Shown: positions 1 through 5,247, counted from the stretch's first letter. The stretch is 7,414 nucleotides of DNA from WAPX01 sp964622075 (GCA_964622075.1 CAZUMR010000042.1:1-7414); one strand, 5' to 3'. Numbers and translations: made by a program. Notes: generated from the letters alone by a model not told the origin.

Positions 1-561
1 GCCCTGAACGTGATAAAAAAGGCTGATGAAGTAATAGCACCTGGAAAACTTGCTGCTCAGGTGATAGAAGGAATAAGAGAACCAAGAATAGTGGAATTCC
101 CGATGGGAAAAAGCAGGGAAGTGATTGAAGAGCTCTCAAAAGAGCTTTCAGAGAGGTGTATTGAAGAGGATATAGCCTTTGTCGCTCTTGGAGATGTGAT
201 GTTCTACTCCACCTTCATGCACGTTGCAAGAAAAGTCCGAGAGCTGAACAGAGGAGTTAGAATAGAGTGTATCCCCGGAGTTGCAAGCTTCACGTGTGCT
301 TTCGACAGATCACTCGTCTTCTGCGATGATACACTTGAGGTAATAACCGCAAAAGACCTTGAAAGCTTCGATCTGAATTCAAAGTTTGTGGCAGTAATAA
401 AAGCGACAAGCCCGAAAGATGTTGCAGAGATCGGGAGGAGGAAAGGATACAGGGTTAAAGCTGTTGTAAGAAGAATGTACATGGACGGAGAGGAAATCTA
501 CATAGATGAAATACCCGATTTCCAGGATTACTTTACTGTCGTTTTGCTGGAAAGACAGTAG
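1..561 (+). CDS. cbiL: Cobalt-precorrin-2 C20-methyltransferase, 5'-truncated by window edge
   Basis: CbiL transfers a methyl group from S-adenosylmethionine to C20 of cobalt-precorrin-2 (cobalt-factor II) in the anaerobic cobalamin route, in the cytoplasm. The frame is open from base 1 and reads ALNVIKKADEVIAP, the usual lead-in after the missing GxGxGD motif, so about 20 N-terminal residues lie outside; the GTG at base 10 is an internal valine, not the start. Visible family signatures are VALGDVMFYSTFMHVARKVRE (the GDxxxYST loop), ECIPGVASFTCAF (the PGVxSF motif) and the CDDTLEVI stretch that separates CbiL from the other tetrapyrrole methylases. The 186 residues present plus the missing part fit the usual 205-220. 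The stop is followed 25 nt later by cbiF, so the two are probably co-transcribed. Assignment to the methylase family is certain; the CbiL position specificity is very likely. Confidence 0.9.
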   Translation, partial: ALNVIKKADEVIAPGKLAAQVIEGIREPRIVEFPMGKSREVIEELSKELSERCIEEDIAFVALGDVMFYSTFMHVARKVRELNRGVRIECIPGVASFTCAFDRSLVFCDDTLEVITAKDLESFDLNSKFVAVIKATSPKDVAEIGRRKGYRVKAVVRRMYMDGEEIYIDEIPDFQDYFTVVLLERQ

Positions 562-570
562 AGCTGAGCT

Positions 571-575
571 GGAGG
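571..575 (+). promoter_or_regulatory. Shine-Dalgarno site of cbiF
   Basis: GGAGG lies in the 25-nt gap after cbiL. It is 11 nt before the ATG at 587 and 14 nt before the second ATG at 590, a rather long spacing. It supports a start at 587 rather than further upstream inside cbiL. Confidence 0.55.
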
Positions 576-586
576 TTGGTAAAACA

Positions 587-1342
587 ATGATGGGTGAGGA
601 AACAGGAAATATAAATTCTCGGGACAGTGAAAAACCAAAAGTTTATATCGCCGGTGCAGGCCCAGGAGATCCGGAGCTGCTGACCGTAAAGGTAGCAAAA
701 CTCCTTGAAAAGGCCGATTTAATAGTTTACGCTGGATCTATAATCCCAGATTCCCTGCTGTCCAGATACAAAGCGAGAAAAATCAACAGCCACGGGATGA
801 AACTTGAGGAAATAATCTCTCTCCTTGAAAGGGAGGCAAAGGCAGGCAAACTCGTAGTGAGGCTTCAAAGTGGAGATCCTTCAGTATATTCAGCAATAAA
901 CGAGCAGATTCAGGAACTTGAGAGAAGAGGTGTTGAGTGTGAGGTTATACCGGGGGTTAGCAGCGTTTTTGCTTCAGCAGCAGCACTGAAAGTTGAGCTA
1001 ACATGCCCCGGTGTATCCGAGTTCGTTTTCATAGGAAGACCGGCTGGCAGGACTTTAAAAGAGGACTACCTTGAAGAAGTGGCAAAAATTCCATGTACAA
1101 TCGTGCTTCTCCTTGGAATAGACAGAATAGAGTACGTGGTGGAAAAGGTATCAAAGATCAGAGGAGGGGATGAGCCAGTTGCAGTTGTTTATCACGCCAC
1201 AAGGGATGATGAGCTTGTTTTAAAAGGAAAATTATCAGATATAGCAGAGAAAGTTAAAAAAGCAGGAATAAAAAGAACTGCAACAATAATAATTGGTAAG
1301 GCACTGGAAAATAGAGGAAGGAGGTCTGTCCTATACGGATAG
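587..1342 (+). CDS. cbiF: Cobalt-precorrin-4 C11-methyltransferase
   Basis: CbiF methylates C11 of cobalt-precorrin-4 using S-adenosylmethionine. The 251-residue protein has a short polar N-terminal tail of about 17 residues, then the family motifs in order: VYIAGAGPGDPELLTVKVAKLL, the CbiF/CobM-typical DLIVYAGSIIPDSLL, RLQSGDPSVYSAINEQI, the ECEVIPGVSSVFASAAAL loop and FIGRPAGRT. The open frame extends upstream to 506 inside cbiL, but the conserved domain begins near residue 19 of the chosen start. The ATG at 587 is followed directly by a second ATG, and a GGAGG precedes it. Its 3' end overlaps cbiG by about 10 nt if cbiG starts at 1333, pointing to translational coupling. Length and motifs are normal for the family. 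Confidence 0.93.
   Translation: MMGEETGNINSRDSEKPKVYIAGAGPGDPELLTVKVAKLLEKADLIVYAGSIIPDSLLSRYKARKINSHGMKLEEIISLLEREAKAGKLVVRLQSGDPSVYSAINEQIQELERRGVECEVIPGVSSVFASAAALKVELTCPGVSEFVFIGRPAGRTLKEDYLEEVAKIPCTIVLLLGIDRIEYVVEKVSKIRGGDEPVAVVYHATRDDELVLKGKLSDIAEKVKKAGIKRTATIIIGKALENRGRRSVLYG
1320..1324 (+). promoter_or_regulatory. Shine-Dalgarno site that points to an ATA start for cbiG
   Basis: GGAGG, within a purine-rich AGAGGAAGGAGG run at the end of cbiF, sits 8 nt before the codon ATA at 1333. The cbiG frame is closed upstream by TAG at 1312-1314, and no ATG, GTG, TTG or CTG lies in frame between that stop and the conserved N-terminus. The site is therefore the main evidence for where cbiG begins. 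Confidence 0.6.
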
Positions 1343-2034
1343 CCGTTGTTGGTTTTGGTAAGGATATAAGACAGCTGAGAAGACTTTCAGAGTGGCTTGG
1401 AGCTGAGATAATCCTTTACAAACCCGGAGTCTGGAAGGAAATATTCGAAAAGGAATACGACTGCGTGGTTGCATACATGCCGTGCGGGGCTGTTGTTAGA
1501 GGTATCTGCCCTCATCTAAGGAACAAGTGGATAGATCCAGCAATAGTTGTCGTTGACAAGGCAATGAGGTACGCCATTCCCGTCGTTGGAGGACACCATG
1601 GAGGAAATGAAGTGGCCGAAATGCTCGAAAAATTTGGGCTGAAAGCAGTGATAACGACAGCGATGGAGTATTCAGAAGGTTTGAGTGTTGGGATTGGCTG
1701 CAAAAAGGGCGTAAGGGCTGAAGATGTCGTTTACGCAATAAAGTCCGCACTGGCAGAGCTCGGGTTCACTCTAAGAGATGTTAGGGTTATTGCCACTGCA
1801 GAGATAAAGAAAAACGAAAAAGGGCTGATTGAAGCAGTAGATTCGATAAAAAAGCCGCTTATTTTCGTCAGGAGTGAGGATCTGAATGCAATAGACGTGC
1901 CAAGCGAGAGCGAAGCCAGAAGAGTTGGGCTGAGGAGTGTTGCAGAGGGGTGCGCTCTTTTCTGTTCCCGGGAGAAGAAACTGCTCATGCCAAAGAGAGT
2001 TTACAGGGGTGTTACCGTTGCAATCGCAAGGTAA
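1333..2034 (+). CDS. cbiG: Cobalt-precorrin-5A hydrolase, apparent ATA start
   Basis: CbiG opens the delta-lactone of cobalt-precorrin-5A and releases the C20 carbon as acetaldehyde, completing ring contraction. Read from 1333 the protein is 233 residues: (M/I)RIAVVGFGKDIRQLRRLSEWL, a conserved VVAYMPCGAVVRGI segment, the VVGGHHGGNEVAE motif near residues 88-100, then the C-terminal domain with SVGIGCKKGV, IATAEIKKNEKGL, PSESEARRVGLRSVAEGCAL and a closing VTVAIA. The first canonical in-frame start is GTG at 1465, which would remove 44 conserved residues. A GGAGG 8 nt before ATA at 1333 makes that codon the best start; a -1 frameshift out of cbiF is the alternative. The N- and C-domains follow each other almost directly, so the middle domain seen in longer CbiG proteins seems absent. 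It overlaps cbiF by 10 nt and cbiHC by 17 nt. Function is confident; the start is not. Confidence 0.85.
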   Translation: MRIAVVGFGKDIRQLRRLSEWLGAEIILYKPGVWKEIFEKEYDCVVAYMPCGAVVRGICPHLRNKWIDPAIVVVDKAMRYAIPVVGGHHGGNEVAEMLEKFGLKAVITTAMEYSEGLSVGIGCKKGVRAEDVVYAIKSALAELGFTLRDVRVIATAEIKKNEKGLIEAVDSIKKPLIFVRSEDLNAIDVPSESEARRVGLRSVAEGCALFCSREKKLLMPKRVYRGVTVAIAR

Positions 2035-3487
2035 GCTGTACGTTGTCGGAATAGGTCCGGGTAAAGGTGACCTCCTGACAATCAGGGCAAAAAAAGTACT
2101 TGAAGAGGCAGACGTTATTCTGGGTCACAGAACTTACGTGCAGAGAATTCTGTCAGAGCTGCCCGGGATCTTTGAAAGATCTGGAAGATTTAAGCAGATT
2201 GTAGAAAGCAGAATGGGCAAAGAGCTTGAAAGAGTTAAATTAGCAGTTGACCTTGCAAGAGATAAGAAAGTCTGCCTGATAAGTGGCGGGGATCCATCCA
2301 TATATGGTATGGCCTCTCTTGTAGTGGAGTACATTGTGAGAAATGGAATAGAGGTAGATCTTGAGATCGTACCGGGAGTGACTGCTGAATGTGCAGCCTC
2401 TCCCCTGCTTGGATGTCCAATAAGCGGTGATCACTGCATCCTGAGTCTCAGCGATTTGCTCACGCCATGGGAGGTAATAGAGAGGAGGTTAATTTCAGCC
2501 TTGCTTGGAGATTTCGTAATTGTTATCTACAATCCTTCAAGCAGGAGGAGAGAAAAGAACCTGAAGAAGGCAATGGAGCTCGTTTTGAGATTTAGGGGGG
2601 ATGTGCCGGTTGGATGTGTTAGAAATGCAGAGAGAGAAGGAACCGAAGTCTGGATAACAAGACCTTCAAAACTGCTTGGAGATGAGAGCAAGAGGGTTGA
2701 CATGCACACAGTCCTGTTCATCTCAAGCTACGAGACTGTAAACGTTAACGGAAAACTGTTGACTCCAAGAGGGTACTCAAACAAGTACGATGTTGGTACA
2801 GCAGATTCAAAGGATCTAAAAGATAAAGATTCAGATTTAAAAGACAGTTCAAAAGAGAAACTTGCAGAGGTGGCAGGAGCGAAAACTGAGGAAAGTTTAA
2901 GAATAGCGGAAAGCAGTGCAGAGGTGGCAAAAAAGCTTATCAGAGGTTTTGGTGATGAAGTTGAGAGATTTATAGCAGAGAGGTGCTTTGTAGCAACTGC
3001 AGACGTTTCAGTTTTAAGTCTGCTTGAATTTAACAGAGCAGGAGAGGCTGTCAGAGCAGCCAAAGACTGCAAAACAATAGTCACGGACGTGGAAATGGTC
3101 AGAGCTGGTGTGGTGAGTAGAGCCAAAGGTAAAAAAGTCATCTCCGCAATTGGACTTGAGTTAGAGCCCAAGTTAGACAGGCAAACGGACAGAGAGCTAA
3201 AGACGGGCAAAACCCTCTCATCTGCCGGAATCAGGCGATGTTCGGAGTGGGTAAAGGATGGACTTGTGGCAATAGGTAACTCTCCATCAGCCCTTGAGGA
3301 GCTGTGTACAATGATCGACGAGGGAATAAAGCCGAAGGCTGTGGTGGCAACTCCGGTGGGATTTACCAACGCCACAAAAGCTAAAGAGGAGCTGATGCAG
3401 AAGGACATTCCATGGATAGTTGTGAAAGGGGCAAGAGGGGGTTCAACTCTGTGCGTTGCGATAGTTAACGCCCTGCTCGCTTTCTGA
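2018..3487 (+). CDS. cbiHC: Fusion of CbiH (C17-methyltransferase/ring contraction) and CbiC (methylmutase)
   Basis: Two corrin enzymes are joined in one 489-residue chain. The N-terminal half is CbiH, which methylates C17 and contracts the ring of cobalt-factor III: LYVVGIGPGKGDLLTIRA, ADVILGHRTYV, LISGGDPSIYGMASLV, EIVPGVTAECAASPLLGCPI and VIYNPSSRRREKNL. A charged Lys/Asp/Ser linker follows (bases about 2805-2870). The C-terminal half is CbiC, cobalt-precorrin-8 methylmutase, with VTDVEMVRAGV, VAIGNSPSALEEL, VATPVGFTNATKAKEEL and GARGGSTLCVAIVNALL. The position expected to hold the catalytic His (RxIHxTxD in relatives) reads RCFVATAD, with Val at residue 325. The TTG at 2018, preceded by GGGGTG, is the preferred start; GTG at 2009 is also possible. 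The gene overlaps cbiG by 17 nt. Domain identities are firm, full CbiC activity less so. Confidence 0.9.
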   Translation: MQSQGKLYVVGIGPGKGDLLTIRAKKVLEEADVILGHRTYVQRILSELPGIFERSGRFKQIVESRMGKELERVKLAVDLARDKKVCLISGGDPSIYGMASLVVEYIVRNGIEVDLEIVPGVTAECAASPLLGCPISGDHCILSLSDLLTPWEVIERRLISALLGDFVIVIYNPSSRRREKNLKKAMELVLRFRGDVPVGCVRNAEREGTEVWITRPSKLLGDESKRVDMHTVLFISSYETVNVNGKLLTPRGYSNKYDVGTADSKDLKDKDSDLKDSSKEKLAEVAGAKTEESLRIAESSAEVAKKLIRGFGDEVERFIAERCFVATADVSVLSLLEFNRAGEAVRAAKDCKTIVTDVEMVRAGVVSRAKGKKVISAIGLELEPKLDRQTDRELKTGKTLSSAGIRRCSEWVKDGLVAIGNSPSALEELCTMIDEGIKPKAVVATPVGFTNATKAKEELMQKDIPWIVVKGARGGSTLCVAIVNALLAF

Positions 3488-3540
3488 TTTTCTGATTTCC
3501 AGATTTTCGGATAGGTTTATTGTAGATTTTCTAATAACCA
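3484..3540 (+). terminator. T-rich tract after cbiHC, possible transcription end
   Basis: The stop of cbiHC is embedded in a pyrimidine-rich stretch of repeated TGATTTTC/TGATTTCC/AGATTTTC units. CTGATTT here also has an inverted match, AAATCAG, at about 3543-3549. Archaeal termination often occurs at T-rich runs, and a new promoter candidate follows at 3559. No compact hairpin is seen. Confidence 0.35.
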
Positions 3541-3558
3541 TAAATCAGATTCCACAGG

Positions 3559-3568
3559 CTTTATAATT
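3559..3568 (+). promoter_or_regulatory. TATA box candidate for cbiE
   Basis: CTTTATAATT lies in the 120-140 nt gap before cbiE. About 25 nt downstream of it is position 3585-3592, so a transcript would start at or inside the first unit of the repeat and carry a short leader. It fits an archaeal TATA element; no clear purine-rich BRE precedes it. Confidence 0.45.
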
Positions 3569-3583
3569 TCCCGCGTTTGCCTG

Positions 3584-3627
3584 TTTCGAAAGTGATGCTT
3601 TCGAAGGTGTGCTTTCGAAGGTGATGC
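3584..3627 (+). repeat. Three tandem copies of a 14-15 bp unit over the cbiE start
   Basis: Units are TTTCGAAAGTGATGC (3584-3598), TTTCGAAGGTGTGC (3599-3612) and TTTCGAAGGTGATGC (3613-3627). Each holds the palindrome TTCGAA and a potential start codon (ATG, GTG or GTG-ATG). The middle unit is one base short, which puts the ATG of unit 1 (3595) out of frame with cbiE; it would encode only nine residues before TGA at 3622. Confidence 0.85.
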
Positions 3628-4214
3628 TTCTGCTGGCAGTAATTGGAGTGGGTATAGCAAAGGGTCACCTGACAGAGAGAGGAAAAAAGCTGCTGGAAAG
3701 CGCTGAGGTCGTTTACGGCAGCAAAAAGGCGATAGAGCTCGTCAGAGAATATATCAGAGGGGAGGCTGTGATTCTCAAAAAGTTTAGCGAGGATGTTTAC
3801 AGGGAAATAGAGGAAGCTGGAAAGAAGAAAAACGTTGCTGTTTTATCGACAGGAGATCCGATGGTCTCTGGACTGGGACTGAAGCTGAAGGCAGACGTTA
3901 TAGAGTCAGGTATAAGCAGTGTGCTTGTAGCTCTGTCAAGGATAGGTGTCGATCTGTGCGATGTTGTGGTTGTTGACTGCCACGCAAGGAAATATGAGGA
4001 ATGCATTAAAGAGCTGAAAAAAGTGCTCAACATTAGACCCGCAATCGTACTTGTTTCCAGAGGATTTGAAACTGAAAAACTTGCAGAAGAACTGGATGCA
4101 GATGTACTCATTCTTGAAAATCTCTGCAGTGAGAACGAAAGAATAAGAAAAGGTGGGGTTGTGGAGACAAGTGATACTGTCCTTTACGTTAAAAGAGGTC
4201 GGCCGGTTAAATGA
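3624..4214 (+). CDS. cbiE: Cobalt-precorrin-7 C5-methyltransferase, divergent
   Basis: CbiE methylates C5 of cobalt-precorrin-7; in many organisms its partner CbiT methylates C15 and removes the C12 acetate carboxyl, but no cbiT is seen here. The 196-residue protein has the tetrapyrrole-methylase layout: LLAVIGVGIAKGHLTERGKKLLESAEVVYGS at the N-terminus, VAVLSTGDPMVSGLG in the GDP loop, GISSVLVALSRIGVDLCDVVVVDCHAR, then the CbiE-like C-terminal half ending SENERIRKGGVVETSDTVLYVKRG. Two motifs are weakened: the usual GxGPGD reads GVGIAKG, and the PGISS loop reads ESGISS and looks shortened. ATG 3624 is taken as start because it leaves the normal short lead before IGVG; GTG 3609 and GTG 3621 are in frame too. 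Its own promoter candidate precedes it. The CbiE identity rests partly on cluster context. Confidence 0.82.
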   Translation: MLLLAVIGVGIAKGHLTERGKKLLESAEVVYGSKKAIELVREYIRGEAVILKKFSEDVYREIEEAGKKKNVAVLSTGDPMVSGLGLKLKADVIESGISSVLVALSRIGVDLCDVVVVDCHARKYEECIKELKKVLNIRPAIVLVSRGFETEKLAEELDADVLILENLCSENERIRKGGVVETSDTVLYVKRGRPVK

Positions 4215-4335
4215 ATAAATTTAAGCTTACTGCCAAGCTCCACTCCAGCTCATTAGCTCATTCAAAACGGAAAATCAAAACCAGAAAACCTGACCAAAAA
4301 ACAAAAAAATTGGAGATGTTAGGACTTGAGAGGGT
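4215..4335 (+). other. Intergenic leader of cbiX with 8-bp tandem repeat
   Basis: This 120-nt gap holds an A/T-rich AAATTTAAG stretch at about 4217-4225 that could be a weak TATA element, an exact tandem repeat of AGCTCATT (4247-4262) and then a strongly A-rich run to about 4310. No open frame with a recognisable product and no convincing hairpin were seen. Confidence 0.4.
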
Positions 4336-4341
4336 GTGTGT

Positions 4342-4746
4342 ATGTGTGAAAAACGCAGGAGAGGACTGGTTATAGTCGGGCATGGAAGCAAGCTGCACTA
4401 CTACAGGGAGGTAATGGAGTTCCACAGAGAGAGAATACAGAAAGCAGGATTTTTTGACGAGGTGGAGCTTGCATTTGCTGCACACGGCAGAAAACCTACA
4501 GTGGATGAGGTCGTTAAAAAGATGGAGAGCGAGGAGATATACCTCGTTCCACTGTTCATGGCCTATGGAGTACATACGGCCGAAGAATTGCCAGAGCTCC
4601 TTGGATTTGAGTTTAAAGAGGGGGCTGTTGAGCTCGAGATAGATGGCAAGAGAGTTATACTCTGCGAGCCAGTTGGAAAGGATGAGCTGATAACGCACGC
4701 AATACTCAACAGAGTTATGGCAGCGATAAACGAGGTTGGCAGGTAG
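4342..4746 (+). CDS. cbiX: Sirohydrochlorin cobaltochelatase, short archaeal form
   Basis: CbiX inserts cobalt into sirohydrochlorin (or its factor II form), the first committed step of the anaerobic route. The 134-residue protein is the single-domain archaeal type (CbiX-S), thought to act as a homodimer, unlike the duplicated bacterial CbiX or CbiK. The two expected metal-binding histidines are present: His14 in VIVGHGSK and His78 in PLFMAYGVHTAEELP; LAFAAHGRKPTVDEVV and CEPVGKDELITHAIL complete the pattern. The start is placed at ATG 4342, preceded by GAGAGGGTG; GTG 4336 in the same frame adds two residues. It follows cbiE by 127 nt, so it may have its own promoter or be read through from cbiE. 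It is the last gene of the plus-strand block and converges on the relic region. Confidence 0.93.
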   Translation: MCEKRRRGLVIVGHGSKLHYYREVMEFHRERIQKAGFFDEVELAFAAHGRKPTVDEVVKKMESEEIYLVPLFMAYGVHTAEELPELLGFEFKEGAVELEIDGKRVILCEPVGKDELITHAILNRVMAAINEVGR

Positions 4747-4817
4747 TTTTTGTTCACATTTCTGTTTCACATTTCTTTTTGTTTCTTTTTGTTTCTATTT
4801 CGAATCAAACTTTTTTA
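4747..4817 (+). terminator. T-rich repeat tract downstream of cbiX
   Basis: Directly after the cbiX stop come runs of T5 to T6 in short repeats (TTCACATTTCTG/TTTCACATTTC and TTTCTTTTTG/TTTCTTTTTG). This matches intrinsic, hairpin-free archaeal termination and separates the plus-strand block from the converging minus-strand genes. Confidence 0.5.
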
Positions 4818-4841
4818 GGAAAATCATATTTCAGGTAACGA

Positions 4842-4985
4842 TTAAGCCTGAGAAACTTTGTCGACCTCATTTTCTTTCCTTCCTGCTAAGTGGACTTTAT
4901 ACGGTATTTTTACGGTATTTTAAAGCTGCTACTCTTGCTATGAATAATGGCAGGGAGTTCGAAGATACCGTGCGGAACAATGTTG
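4842..4985 (-). pseudogene. Remnant of a second SpoIIM/DUF95-family gene
   Basis: Read on the minus strand from about 4985, the frame gives PHGIFELPAII...SFKIP. Across 21 residues it matches 13 of residues 107-127 of the intact SpoIIM-family protein at 5270-5824 (PHGTFEIPAII...GFKIP), without a gap. A stop follows at 4910-4912. Removing one copy of the 11-bp duplication restores the frame, which continues YKVHLAGRKE, parallel to YEIVRYLAGKKE of the intact protein, and ends at TAA 4842-4844. The order and spacing of matches make descent from a spoIIM-like gene clear. The N-terminal membrane helices and the C-terminal helix are missing. Nucleotide divergence from the intact gene is substantial, so this is an old relic or a paralogue from another copy, not a recent duplication. 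Confidence 0.72.
4900..4921. repeat. Exact 11-bp tandem duplication inside the spoIIM relic
   Basis: TACGGTATTTT occurs at 4900-4910 and again at 4911-4921, perfectly and with no further extension. Because 11 is not a multiple of three, the second copy shifts the relic's frame and creates its TAA at 4910-4912. It looks like a replication-slippage event. Confidence 0.9.
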
Positions 4986-5047
4986 TTCCTTACGAGATCT
5001 TTCTCGAACACATAATCGATCAACACGGAAGTGTCAATAACGATCAT
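4910..5047 (-). pseudogene. Truncated VapC PIN-domain toxin fused in frame to the spoIIM relic
   Basis: VapC toxins are PIN-domain ribonucleases of about 125-140 residues with four acidic catalytic residues. Here a 45-codon frame starts at ATG 5047 and reads MIVIDTSVLIDYVFEKD, the classic PIN N-terminus carrying the first catalytic Asp (residue 5), then LVRNNI. From about residue 24 the sequence is no longer PIN-like but matches the SpoIIM-family PHGxFExPA region, up to the stop at 4910. All later catalytic acids are missing, so no RNase activity is expected. The start overlaps the end of the antitoxin relic by 14 nt, the usual vapBC arrangement. The junction coincides with a 16-bp palindrome. 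Confidence 0.75.
4974..4989. repeat. 16-bp inverted repeat at the vapC'/spoIIM' junction
   Basis: GGAACAATGTTGTTCC has 7-bp arms (GGAACAA/TTGTTCC) around a 2-base centre. On the minus strand it covers the end of the VapC-like codons and the beginning of the SpoIIM-like ones. Confidence 0.8.
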
Positions 5048-5247
5048 CCCTAATCTCCTCTAAAACTTTGATGGCATTGTAAACCTTCGGTGCTTTCTTT
5101 TCGAGCTCATCTAACGCTTGATAAAATTTCTCACCAATTCTCTTTTCTTTTATTTCAATCTTCACTCTTTCACCATCTTTTTAAGTTAACTTTTTCAAGG
5201 GGTTTGAATAGCCATTCTCGTATACAGCTTCAATTACCCTTTACCAT
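5034..5247 (-). pseudogene. Decayed VapB antitoxin gene, AF2212-like (DUF104) family
   Basis: Antitoxins of this family neutralise VapC toxins. From ATG 5247, preceded by GAGGT, the minus strand holds all parts of such a protein but in different frames: MVK, VIEAVYENG, FKPLEKVNLK, then DGERVKIEIKEKRIGEKF continuing to VLEEIRDDRY and stop at 5034. Three single-base changes explain the breaks: an extra G in AAAGGGTAA (about 5237-5239), a missing G after AATGGC (about 5211), and an extra A in TTAAAAAGAT (about 5178-5182). With these corrected the protein is about 70 residues, normal for the family. The last part remains open as a 43-codon frame from GTG 5165 and could still be made as a C-terminal fragment. 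It begins 22 nt after the intact spoIIM-like gene and overlaps the vapC relic by 14 nt. Two of the indels lie in homopolymers, so sequencing error is possible for those. Confidence 0.78.

Noticed and set aside
10..561. GTG at base 10 as the true start of cbiL
   Set aside because: The frame stays open to base 1 with family-like residues, and the conserved SAM-binding N-terminus would be missing; the gene begins outside the window.
2728..3408. 226-codon open frame on the minus strand
   Set aside because: It is antisense to the CbiH-CbiC fusion, rich in Ser/Leu/Thr as expected of the complement of a Lys/Glu-rich gene, and shows no family motif.
3484..3583. Cobalamin riboswitch before cbiE
   Set aside because: No B12-box-like conserved sequence or multi-helix fold is visible in this short T-rich gap, and such riboswitches are not expected in this type of archaeon.
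3584..3627. CRISPR array
   Set aside because: The repeats are 14-15 bp, directly adjacent without spacers, and overlap a gene start.
4215..4341. tRNA or small RNA gene in the gap before cbiX
   Set aside because: No cloverleaf, no GC-rich stems and a largely A-rich sequence; nothing structured could be recognised.
4258..4770. 170-codon open frame on the minus strand opposite cbiX
   Set aside because: It lies over the well-supported cbiX gene, has no Shine-Dalgarno site, and its sequence is a mirror of cbiX codon use and of the A-rich leader.
4910..5047. Functional VapC toxin
   Set aside because: Only the first catalytic Asp region remains; the PIN similarity ends near residue 23 and the rest matches another family.
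4736..5053. 105-codon plus-strand frame running from cbiX through the relic region
   Set aside because: It is Phe-rich because it reads the T-rich terminator tract, then runs antisense to the vapC/spoIIM relic; no recognisable protein.
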